Below are positions 1 to 7,382 of a DNA stretch of 64,000 bases, piece after piece (position 1 is the first letter of the stretch; each line of letters begins with the position of its first letter). The stretch comes from an uncultured Muribaculaceae bacterium (lineage in GTDB: Bacteria; Bacteroidota; Bacteroidia; Bacteroidales; Muribaculaceae). The translations under genes and the position numbers were made by a program. Location of the stretch: the NCBI GenBank assembly GCA_910579995.1, contig CAJTWH010000019.1, positions 1 through 64,000 of the forward strand, written 5' to 3'. The notes below the pieces were generated by a model. The model made no database searches and was not told where the DNA came from. It saw only the letters and a list, made by a program, of their open reading frames with translations.

Positions 1-338
1 ACAATTCAGAAAGTAAAAGTTAATTCTGAATATCGTCTGCAAAGGTAAAAGCTAAGCAAAGTCGCGACAGCTTCGCTGTCTTTTGCCGCTGACGCGGCTA
101 TGTTCATTTTACGCCGTCAAATATGCGTTCTGCGAACGCTATAGTTGCCCTATTTTAAGCCATATCAGAGGCAGTAAAAAGCGATGAGGAAAAAATAATA
201 TTTACTCATCGCATATATCATTATTATACAAGCATTTACAAGTAGGCATGAGGCAAAATATTTTTTGGCTCTTATAGTTTTTACTCCTAATTTTGCCACC
301 AAAAATCAACCCACTATGAAAAATCTAAAAATTCCACA
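1..338. other. Non-coding left edge with hairpins and an outward promoter box
   Basis: No convincing gene is seen. A minus-strand TACCTTTG box lies at 40-47 and probably drives a gene to the left of the window. Small hairpins follow: a GACAGC stem near 68-82 and the 15-base palindrome GCGTTCTGCGAACGC at 125-139, a member of the repeat family found near 2.1, 39.8 and 45.2 kb. Confidence 0.5.
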
Positions 339-370
339 TTTGCACTTATCAACAATATTATCTACATTTG
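339..370 (+). promoter_or_regulatory. Bacteroidetes-type promoter of the first lipoprotein
   Basis: A TTTG box at 339-342 and TACATTTG at 363-370 are 20 bases apart, the spacing of the Bacteroides primary sigma factor consensus. Transcription would start just before the ATG at 397, which supports that start over the upstream in-frame codon at 265. Confidence 0.7.
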
Positions 371-396
371 TAGAGCTTAAACCAAATTCTTTTACA

Positions 397-774
397 ATGA
401 GAGTCAGTAAGTCGTATTATATTCCTTTTCTATTCCTTATCTCATTACTTATGGTGTCATGCTATCCGCAAGACAATCATGATTACCCCAAGACTGTCAA
501 TATCGGTCGCGATGGCGGCGTGCATTATATAGATGGTATTGAAATCATGTCGGTATGGATTATAGACGACCACAGCAATAACATCAGTGAATCTATAGAG
601 TATGAAGACAGCATTGTGCAGAAAGCACAATGGCTCACGGTGGTGACATATCCCGACAGCAGAGGTCTTAAAATTATTGCTGAGCCTATGACCGGCAATG
701 AGAAAAAACGCGAACTCCGCCTCGAATATTCATGGGGAGACTCTTGGGGTATGACAAAAGTTATACAAAAATAA
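397..774 (+). CDS. Small lipoprotein with BACON-like domain
   Basis: This is a 125-residue predicted lipoprotein. A hydrophobic signal ends in LLMVSC with the lipidated cysteine at about residue 22. The rest resembles a short BACON/Ig-like domain: a GRDGGVHY stretch near residue 40, a central WLTV strand, and a C-terminal strand ending TKVIQK. I chose the ATG at 397 because the open frame back to 265 runs through the promoter at 339-370 and lacks a signal peptide. It is paralogous to the next gene, and both precede an outer membrane barrel protein, so the three probably form a cell-surface operon. The function is unknown; the lipobox is clear and the BACON link is by resemblance. Confidence 0.72.
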   Translation: MRVSKSYYIPFLFLISLLMVSCYPQDNHDYPKTVNIGRDGGVHYIDGIEIMSVWIIDDHSNNISESIEYEDSIVQKAQWLTVVTYPDSRGLKIIAEPMTGNEKKRELRLEYSWGDSWGMTKVIQK

Positions 775-787
775 TCATCAACATTAT

Positions 788-1213
788 ATGACTGCAAAAA
801 TGTATTATTTCCCATTTCTATTTATCTTTACATTCCTGATCGGGTCGTGTATAGAGCACGATGATTTAGGTTATCCAAAGAATATTTATTTCGGTCGCGA
901 GGGCGGTGTGCAATATATCAGCGGCGAAGATCTGAACCTTGTGACAATCTCAATCCGCGATTTCGACGGCAACGAAGATTACGTTAATATAGATACATTT
1001 ATCCTCGACGAGGAGACCGGCAAATGGGAGGATAAGTCTGATGAAATGGACAACGTCTCTGTCAGCTACCAGTGGCTCACTGTTGAAGTAGAGCCGGGCG
1101 ACAACCGCATGAAACTTACAGCCCGGCCTCTCGAGAGCAATAAGAAGCGGTTTCTCTACATAGTTCTCTACACCGGCTATTCAGAGGGTACACTAAAAGT
1201 AACACAACGATGA
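788..1213 (+). CDS. Small lipoprotein, paralogue of the upstream gene
   Basis: This is a 141-residue predicted lipoprotein with signal motif FLIGSC, cysteine at about residue 21. It shares with the preceding protein a YPKN-x-x-FGREGGVQY block after the lipobox, a central QWLTV strand and a C-terminal KVTQ end, so the pair looks like a tandem duplication. It carries an acidic insert (about residues 55-85) that the first copy lacks. The stop overlaps the next start as ATGA at 1210-1213, which suggests translational coupling. An alternative start at 800 keeps the signal peptide intact. The function is unknown; a surface-exposed Ig-like fold is inference. Confidence 0.75.
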   Translation: MTAKMYYFPFLFIFTFLIGSCIEHDDLGYPKNIYFGREGGVQYISGEDLNLVTISIRDFDGNEDYVNIDTFILDEETGKWEDKSDEMDNVSVSYQWLTVEVEPGDNRMKLTARPLESNKKRFLYIVLYTGYSEGTLKVTQR

Positions 1214-1857
1214 AAAAGAAACTTATCATAGCGTTGGTAGCCCTCGGCATGACTCTTGGGGTGTCGGCACAGGCCCGCTGGGGAGTAGAGGCGGGTGTGA
1301 ACATCGGCCACGGCTTCGAGACAAACGGCACCAAGGCCGGTTTCAACATGGGCATGACCGGCGAGTTCACGGCGCCCAACAATTGGTATATGGACGGCGC
1401 CATAAAGCTGTCGTCGCAGCCCTGCGGCAACACTTTCGACTGGGGAACGGAGATAGCCTCATTCCATGAAATCCGCAACTATACGCCCTACTATCTAACC
1501 CTGTCGGCGCGAATTCTCGGCCACAGCTACCGCCTGTCGCCAACGATGAATCTCACATGGAGCATTGGTCCGGTTGCCGGCGTGGGGCTCTTCGGCCGCA
1601 GCCATATCAAGTCGGTATCTTATCAAGGAGGCCAAGCCGAAACCATCCGCGACCTACACTCCAACAATCTTTTTTCACACAGTATCGACGGGTTTTCAAC
1701 ATCGCGTTTCGAAGCCGGAGCGAGTGTGCGCCTGAGCACCACCCTGCTCTCTCACTACCGTGCCGGAGTGGAATATAACCTTCTCCACATCATCGGCGCC
1801 GACAAAGCCATCGACAATCTCCACCTCTTCTCAATCAACCTCGGCTACGTGTTCTGA
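1210..1857 (+). CDS. Outer membrane beta-barrel protein
   Basis: This is a 215-residue protein with a Sec signal peptide (MKKKLIIALVALGMTLGVSAQA) and alternating aromatic/glycine strands: WGVEAGVNIGHGF at the mature N terminus, then repeated amphipathic strands, closing with LFSINLGYVF, the terminal aromatic typical of outer membrane barrels. The size suits an eight-stranded porin-like barrel of the general Bacteroidetes type. It overlaps the lipoprotein gene upstream by four bases, so the two lipoproteins and the barrel are probably one transcript and may form a surface complex. No clear terminator follows; the downstream DNA is repeat-rich. Confidence 0.75.
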   Translation: MKKKLIIALVALGMTLGVSAQARWGVEAGVNIGHGFETNGTKAGFNMGMTGEFTAPNNWYMDGAIKLSSQPCGNTFDWGTEIASFHEIRNYTPYYLTLSARILGHSYRLSPTMNLTWSIGPVAGVGLFGRSHIKSVSYQGGQAETIRDLHSNNLFSHSIDGFSTSRFEAGASVRLSTTLLSHYRAGVEYNLLHIIGADKAIDNLHLFSINLGYVF

Positions 1858-2240
1858 TAATACAACTGCAGTGCCAGATATGTCCTGCGGACATAGATTA
1901 ATCCCATAACCGGGTACACCGAAGCTTGCCGGAGGTGTGCCCGGGATGTAATAGGCTGAAGGTATGGCGTCCGTTTAGGACGCCGGTTAACCCGGGGCTA
2001 ATGGAATCGGCGTCCATACGGACGCCGATTCTATTCCGCTATACCGCCCCCCATACCTACGCAAGCTTCGGTATGGGGGGTTACTAATAATCTGCGTTCT
2101 ACGAACGCCGTGTATGCCTCTTGTTCGTCTGCCGCATACCGCATACACCTTCGCTACGCTGCGGTGTAAGCGGCTACCGGTAAATCAGCGTTCTACGAAC
2201 GCTTTTTCTTCTATATAATCATAGCTGCAGGTTTACATCA
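1858..2240. repeat. Intergenic array of hairpin repeats
   Basis: Non-coding. It holds a series of short inverted repeats: GGCGTCC/GGACGCC pairs near 1968-2030, a CCCCATAC/GTATGGGG stem at 2050-2080, and two copies of GCGTTCTACGAACGC at 2094-2108 and 2188-2202. The same modules, in related order, make up the larger arrays at 39.8 and 45.2 kb, so this is a divergent third array. Confidence 0.65.
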
Positions 2241-2280
2241 TTGGCTTTCTGTGAACGCCATTTTTCTCTTTCAACAATGA

Positions 2281-2718
2281 TGTTGAAAAGCTTGTAGAAA
2301 ACGTGCAATAAGTTTTCAATATCTTTATTTTGGTTTTGGCTATATTTGTATATACAAATGGCCGACTGCAAAATACAAGTTTTTGGCTATAGTTTTTCCA
2401 AACGACTTTTCTCGGCCTTACTGACATAAAAACGGGCTGTTATCTACCGTTTTCACCCCTTGAAAGTTATCAAATTATCAACTTTATGACTTACCAACAC
2501 CATGTTGATAACTACACGAATCATCATATAATCAATATATTAGAGTGTAGATAACTTGTCAAGTGCCCTATATCAGACATCAATAACCCATATATGCAAG
2601 AAATGGGCCGAAAAGTTATCTAAGTTTTCGACAGCCATTATTATTATTCCTTAATTTTTTGGTTTTAAAAATTTTTTTTCAAATAAAGAGATAAATAAAA
2701 ATAAAGGGATGTTGAAAA
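2281..2718. other. Candidate chromosomal replication origin (oriC)
   Basis: This non-coding stretch carries about a dozen 9-mers close to the DnaA box TT(A/T)TCCACA: minus-strand boxes at 2281-2289, 2293-2301, 2503-2511, 2546-2554 and 2710-2718, and plus-strand boxes at 2313-2321, 2440-2448, 2450-2458, 2467-2475, 2475-2483, 2616-2624 and 2625-2633. Most read TT(A/T)TCNACA or differ by a base or two. An extremely AT-rich run at about 2634-2708 could be the unwinding element. No dnaA gene is adjacent, which is common in Bacteroidetes. The call rests on motif clustering only. Confidence 0.5.
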
Positions 2719-2904
2719 GTCGGGGTGGCGGTTGAAACCGGCCGGGATCCAAGGCCTCGCTGGAGCTTTTGCTCCCGCCATGGACGAAAAACCAATACTT
2801 CAAAGCACCCCGGAAACTTTTCAAAAAATATAAAGCCCGGCGCACCATTTTTGTTTTGGATTGTTGTATCTATGAAAGGAGTTCTCGGCAATGTCAAAAT
2901 AAAT

Positions 2905-2935
2905 TTTGCATTGCTCTCTCTTATTCGTATCTTTG
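2905..2935 (+). promoter_or_regulatory. Promoter of the DEAD-box helicase (repeated promoter, copy 1)
   Basis: TTTG at 2905-2908 and TATCTTTG at 2928-2935 are 19 bases apart. The spacer and flanks nearly match the promoters of asnS, the DUF1016 gene and, more loosely, the SGNH hydrolase on the other strand. The predicted start of transcription is about 2940, some 20 bases before the ATG. Confidence 0.75.
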
Positions 2936-2958
2936 TAGTTCATTAAAAAAATAGATAT

Positions 2959-4683
2959 ATGACATTTGAAGAATTAGGCGTACGCGATGATTTACTCCGC
3001 GGCATCGCCGATATGGGCTTCGAGACACCAATGCCCGTACAAGAAAAAGTTATCCCGGTGCTCCTCGGCGGCGACCGTGATCTGGTGGCTCTGGCTCAGA
3101 CCGGCACCGGCAAGACAGCCGCTTTCGGCTTGCCGGTATTGCAGCGAATCGACGCTCACCGACACTCTCCTCAGGCACTCATCCTCGCCCCCACCCGCGA
3201 GCTCTGCCTGCAGATAGCCGGTGACCTTGCCGACTTCTCAAAATATATGGAAGATGTGACTGTGCTGCCTGTATATGGCGGCAGCAGTATCGAGAGCCAG
3301 ATCCGCGCCCTCAAGCAGGGTGTGCAGATCATCGTCGCCACCCCGGGCCGACTCATCGACCTTATCAACCGCGGGGTTGTGAAGCTAGAAGGCGTCCACA
3401 CCGTAGTGCTCGACGAGGCCGACGAAATGCTCAACATGGGATTCGTCGATTCTATCAACGATATCCTCTCCCATGTGCCCGACGACCGCAAAATGCTCAT
3501 GTTCTCGGCCACCATGCCTGCCGAGGTAGCGAAGATAGCCAAGCGCTTCATGCACGACCCCGAGGAAATAGTTGTGGGCACTCGCAATGAGGGCGCCAAG
3601 AACGTGCGCCATGTATATTATATGGTGAATGCCAAGGACAAATATCTTGCCTTGAAGCGCATTGCCGACAACAACCCCAATATCTACGCCATCATATTCT
3701 GCCGCACTCGCCGCGACACACAGGAGATTGCCGACCGCCTCATCAGCGACGGCTATAATGCCGACGCCCTCCACGGCGACCTCAGCCAGCAGCAGCGCGA
3801 CATCGTGATGAAGAAATTCCGCGACCGCGTGCTCACCCTCCTCGTGGCCACCGACGTCGCCGCCCGCGGTCTTGATGTAGACGACCTCACCCATGTGATC
3901 AACTACGGTCTGCCCGACGATACGGCAGTCTATACCCACCGCTCGGGCCGTACAGGCCGTGCCGGCAAGACAGGTGTGTCTATTGCCATCATCCACTCTC
4001 GCGAGAAAGGCAAGCTGCGCGAGATAGAGCGTATCATAGGCAAGAAATTCGAGCGCAAGGAAGTGCCTACGCCTCAGCATATCATTGAGAAACAGCTCTA
4101 TAACCTCGCCGACCGCCTTGAGCGCGTAGAGGTCAACGAAGAAGAGATCATGCGCTACCTGCCCGGTGTGCTCAAGAAACTCTCTTGGCTCACCACCGAA
4201 GACCTCCTCAAACGGGTGCTGTCGCTCGAGTTCAACCGTCTGCTCAACTATTATAAAGACGCCCCCAACATCGACTTCATCGACGAGAAACCTGCCAAGG
4301 AACGCAAGGAGAAAGAGCGTGCGCCCCGCAGCGAGAAAGACAAAGACCGCCGCACCGCCGAGCGCGGCATGGCGCGAATATATGTCAATGTAGGCAAGGC
4401 CGACGGGTTCTTCGCCGGCAACCTCATAGAGCTGCTCAACAAGAATGTGGCCGGCTCGCGAGTAGATGTAGGCCGTATCGACCTGTTGCCCTCATATTCG
4501 CTCTTCGATGTGCGCAAGGCCGACGCCAACCGCGTAGTGGCGGCACTCAAAGGTCTCGACTTCTTCGGCAAACGCCTCTACAGCGAGGTGGCCGACAAAG
4601 ACCGGGACTATGCCCGCACCTCAGGCCGCAAGGATAAAACTAAAGAAACACCCGCAAAGCCCCGTAAAAGCCGTAAGAAATGA
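2959..4683 (+). CDS. DEAD-box ATP-dependent RNA helicase
   Basis: This 574-residue helicase unwinds RNA duplexes, probably in ribosome assembly or cold adaptation. Core motifs appear in order: AQTGTGKT (motif I, about 46-53), PTREL, TPGRL, DEAD (152-155), SAT, ATDVAARGLDV and HRSGRTGR. A basic, charged linker follows, then a C-terminal RNA-binding domain of the DbpA/CsdA type (about 470-550, starting ARIYVNVG), and a lysine-rich tail. The architecture matches DeaD/CsdA of Bacteroidetes; I give no symbol because DbpA and CsdA cannot be separated by eye. Its stop overlaps the next start as ATGA, so translation of the DUF3256 gene is probably coupled. Confidence 0.93.
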   Translation: MTFEELGVRDDLLRGIADMGFETPMPVQEKVIPVLLGGDRDLVALAQTGTGKTAAFGLPVLQRIDAHRHSPQALILAPTRELCLQIAGDLADFSKYMEDVTVLPVYGGSSIESQIRALKQGVQIIVATPGRLIDLINRGVVKLEGVHTVVLDEADEMLNMGFVDSINDILSHVPDDRKMLMFSATMPAEVAKIAKRFMHDPEEIVVGTRNEGAKNVRHVYYMVNAKDKYLALKRIADNNPNIYAIIFCRTRRDTQEIADRLISDGYNADALHGDLSQQQRDIVMKKFRDRVLTLLVATDVAARGLDVDDLTHVINYGLPDDTAVYTHRSGRTGRAGKTGVSIAIIHSREKGKLREIERIIGKKFERKEVPTPQHIIEKQLYNLADRLERVEVNEEEIMRYLPGVLKKLSWLTTEDLLKRVLSLEFNRLLNYYKDAPNIDFIDEKPAKERKEKERAPRSEKDKDRRTAERGMARIYVNVGKADGFFAGNLIELLNKNVAGSRVDVGRIDLLPSYSLFDVRKADANRVVAALKGLDFFGKRLYSEVADKDRDYARTSGRKDKTKETPAKPRKSRKK

Positions 4684-5327
4684 AAATCGCCGCTCTTATC
4701 GCCGCATTGGCTCTCAGTCTGCCTGCCATGGGACGCACGGCAGCCGAATTTTTCGCCGCCGCCCCGGCAGAGGCAGTGCCCATGCTCACTACAAATGCAC
4801 GCCTCGACATGCTCGACTATTTCCACAGCGGAGTAGAGACCGCTACCTCAAATATGCTCAACGGCAAGGCGAGGGTAGTGGCAGAGAATCCGGCTAAGCT
4901 CACGGCTGTGATGTCGGGGCTGTCGGAGCTGCAGGTGGCCGTGCTGCCAAACCGCGGCGATACCATAGTGGCTTTTATCGAGACTGTGGCTACACCGGTG
5001 AAAGATAGCGGAGTAAGTTTCTACCGCGCTGCCGACTGGAAGCGTCTGCCCGATGTTGCCTTGCCTGCGTCGGCAGATTTCATCCAGCCGGCAAAGCGCT
5101 CCGAAGCAGCTTTGGCAGAAATGCCCTCGCCTTTTTTCATAGGCATAGACTACGACCCGGAGCAAGAGCTTTTCATGATTTACAACAATAGTTTCGACAA
5201 TCTCCCGGCCGGAGAGCGCCCTGAAGCCGCCAAGCTGATGGACTCCGTGCAGGCCTACCGCTACGATGGCCGCAAGTTGGTGAGAGTAAAGGAATTTAAA
5301 GAAAAGATAGCCGCCGCTCAACAATGA
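4680..5327 (+). CDS. DUF3256 family exported protein
   Basis: This is a 215-residue protein with a signal peptide (about residues 1-18) and the DUF3256 pattern: a PMLTTNARLDMLDYF block near residues 37-51, a VMSGLSELQVAVLP strand, and two paired sheets of roughly 50 residues. The family is largely restricted to Bacteroidales and has no assigned role. It lies between a helicase and xseA, with four-base overlaps at both ends, and the same order is familiar from other Bacteroidales. A periplasmic location is inferred from the signal peptide. Confidence 0.82.
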   Translation: MKIAALIAALALSLPAMGRTAAEFFAAAPAEAVPMLTTNARLDMLDYFHSGVETATSNMLNGKARVVAENPAKLTAVMSGLSELQVAVLPNRGDTIVAFIETVATPVKDSGVSFYRAADWKRLPDVALPASADFIQPAKRSEAALAEMPSPFFIGIDYDPEQELFMIYNNSFDNLPAGERPEAAKLMDSVQAYRYDGRKLVRVKEFKEKIAAAQQ

Positions 5328-6562
5328 CCGCCGACCCTATATCGCTGCTCGAGCTCAACCGCCGGGTGGCACGTGCACTCACATCCGCTCCCGGCCTGAC
5401 CGGCGTATGGGTAGCGGGCGAGACTTCTGACCTCCGCACAAGCGGAGGTCATTGCTATATGGAGCTGATACAGAAAGACGACTCCGGCACACCCTTGGCT
5501 AAGGCGAGGGCTGTGATATGGGCTTCGACTTTCGCAGTGCTCGCCGCGCGCTTCGAGGCTGCCACCGGCTGCCGGCTGCGCTCCGACATGAAAATTATGG
5601 TCAGGGTAAATGTTAATTTTCATGCCGTATATGGTTTCAGCCTTATAATCACCGACATAGACCCCGATTATACCGTCGGCGACCTTGCCCGCAGGCGCAA
5701 TGCCATAATAGAGCAGCTGAAAAAAGACGGCGTCTACGAGCTCAACCGCAGCTTGCCTTGGGCGCCGGTGCCATACCGCATAGCCGTGATATCGGCGCGC
5801 GGGGCTGCCGGCTACGGCGACTTTATCAAGCACCTGCACACCAATCCTTTGCGACTTCGCTTCACCACCACCCTCTTCGAGGCGCCCATGCAGGGCGAGC
5901 GCACGGCGCCGGGAGTGATAGCGGCTCTTGAGGCGGTGATGGAGCGGATAGAGAGTTTCGACGCCGTGGTGATAATCCGCGGCGGTGGCGCTGTGGCCGA
6001 CCTTGCATGGTTCGACGATTATAAGCTCGCTCTAAATGTGGCCTCCTTCCCCCTGCCGGTGATAGTAGGCATAGGCCATGAGCGCGATATCACCGTGCTC
6101 GACTATATCGCCAATACCCGCGTGAAGACTCCAACTGCCGCCGCCGAGGTGCTGATATCGCGCGTAGGGGCGGCCTACGACGCCATTGCCCGCATAGGAA
6201 ACGACATCCTCTCGGCCGTGAAGAGCAACGTCAGCTCCCAGAAGCAGCAACTGGCCTATTATAGCGGCCTTCTGCCGGCCTTGGCGCAGAATGTGGTAGA
6301 ACGGCACCGTCAGCGCACCGGCGAGGCCGTAGCGACGCTTATAGGCACTTCTGTAGCCAATATCATGTCGCGGCAGCGGCAGCGCCTCGACGCCCTCGGC
6401 GAACTTCTCGACGCCCTCTCGCCCGAGGCCACCCTGCGGCGCGGCTACAGCATAACGCGCGTGGACGGCCATGCCGTTACCGACAGCACCGCCCTCACCC
6501 CCGGCACGAAGATAGAGACAATATTCGCCCAAGGCCCGGCCGTCAGCTCGGTGGTAGAATGA
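5324..6562 (+). CDS. xseA: Exodeoxyribonuclease VII large subunit
   Basis: This 412-residue catalytic subunit of the single-strand-specific exonuclease VII functions in DNA repair. An OB-fold leads (about 20-105; VWVAGETSDLRTSGGHCYMELI), then the catalytic domain with AVISARGAAGYGDF and the RGGGAVADLAWFDD motif, GIGHERD, and TRVKTPTAAAE. A coiled helical arm and a short GYSITR beta motif close it. Full length for the family. The small subunit gene xseB usually follows in related genomes but is absent here: only 75 bases separate the stop from efp. It ends the helicase-DUF3256-xseA operon. Confidence 0.95.
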   Translation: MTADPISLLELNRRVARALTSAPGLTGVWVAGETSDLRTSGGHCYMELIQKDDSGTPLAKARAVIWASTFAVLAARFEAATGCRLRSDMKIMVRVNVNFHAVYGFSLIITDIDPDYTVGDLARRRNAIIEQLKKDGVYELNRSLPWAPVPYRIAVISARGAAGYGDFIKHLHTNPLRLRFTTTLFEAPMQGERTAPGVIAALEAVMERIESFDAVVIIRGGGAVADLAWFDDYKLALNVASFPLPVIVGIGHERDITVLDYIANTRVKTPTAAAEVLISRVGAAYDAIARIGNDILSAVKSNVSSQKQQLAYYSGLLPALAQNVVERHRQRTGEAVATLIGTSVANIMSRQRQRLDALGELLDALSPEATLRRGYSITRVDGHAVTDSTALTPGTKIETIFAQGPAVSSVVE

Positions 6563-6570
6563 CGAAAAAA

Positions 6571-6602
6571 TTTGTGAGATAGGAGGGAATTTAGTAAATT
6601 TG
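6571..6602 (+). promoter_or_regulatory. Promoter of efp
   Basis: TTTG at 6571-6574 and TAAATTTG at 6595-6602 with a 20-base spacer match the Bacteroidetes consensus. The leader would be about 30 bases. Confidence 0.75.
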
Positions 6603-6637
6603 CACTCTCAAACCGATTATATCACAACAACACATAT

Positions 6638-7204
6638 ATGATTAACGCACAAGACATCAAGAACGGCACCTGCATCCGCATGGACGGCAGTCTGTACTTC
6701 TGCGTGGAATTCCTCCACGTAAAGCCCGGCAAAGGCAACACATTCATGCGCACCAAGCTCAAAAACGTAGTTGACGGCCGAGTTCTCGAGCGTCGCTTCA
6801 ACATCGGCGAGAAGCTCGAAGACGTCCGCGTGGAGCGTCGTCCCTATCAGTATCTCTATGCCGACGGCGGCGATGATATCTTCATGAATCAGGAGACCTA
6901 CGAGCAGATTCCTATCAGCAAAACACTCGTTACCGGCAGCGACTTCATGAAAGAAGGCGACATGGTTGAGGTTGTAAGCGACGCTTCTACCGACACTGTA
7001 CTCTATGCAGAAATGCCCGTAAAGACCGTTCTCGAAATCACCTATACCGAGCCCGGTATCAAGGGTGACACCGCCACCAATACCCTCAAGCCCGCCACAG
7101 TAGAGACCGGCGCCGAGGTACGCGTGCCCCTCTTCTGCAACATCGGCGACAAGATCCGTATCGACACCCGCGACGGTTCTTATCTTGAGCGCGTTAAAGA
7201 GTAA
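6638..7204 (+). CDS. efp: Elongation factor P
   Basis: This 188-residue translation factor binds between the P and E sites and rescues ribosomes stalled at proline runs. It shows the three-domain layout: a KOW-like N domain with the loop HVKPGKGNTF whose tip is Lys32, a middle OB domain, and a C-terminal OB domain with the family signature near residues 150-172 (VETGAEVRVPLFCNIGDKI). Lys32 sits where other EF-P proteins carry lysyl or related modification, but no modification gene is seen nearby. It has its own promoter and terminator, so it is probably monocistronic. Confidence 0.97.
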   Translation: MINAQDIKNGTCIRMDGSLYFCVEFLHVKPGKGNTFMRTKLKNVVDGRVLERRFNIGEKLEDVRVERRPYQYLYADGGDDIFMNQETYEQIPISKTLVTGSDFMKEGDMVEVVSDASTDTVLYAEMPVKTVLEITYTEPGIKGDTATNTLKPATVETGAEVRVPLFCNIGDKIRIDTRDGSYLERVKE

Positions 7205-7226
7205 ACCTCCCTATCTCCATCGTCAC

Positions 7227-7264
7227 AAACGCCACGGATACTTCTGTATCTGTGGCGTTTTAAT
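7227..7264 (+). terminator. Rho-independent terminator of efp
   Basis: A 14-15 base stem (AAACGCCAC...GTGGCGTTT, 7227-7241 with 7246-7260, one mismatch) with a four-base loop is followed by T-rich sequence. Confidence 0.85.
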
Positions 7265-7346
7265 TTAGGTTGCTACCTATTTTATAAAAATATAAAGATG
7301 TAAATAAGTTGGGCTCGGTTTAGAAATGAATTTCCAATATTATAAG

Positions 7347-7354
7347 TATCTTTG
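7347..7354 (+). promoter_or_regulatory. TATCTTTG box upstream of the AlbA_2 gene
   Basis: A good -7 element 28 bases before the ATG. No clear TTTG box sits at the usual distance upstream. Confidence 0.5.
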
Positions 7355-7382
7355 CAGTTGTAAAAAATAATATAACAGTAAA

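Noticed and set aside
2651..2954. Several short frames on both strands before the helicase gene
   Set aside because: They overlap each other, the AT-rich oriC candidate and the helicase promoter, with no conserved features.
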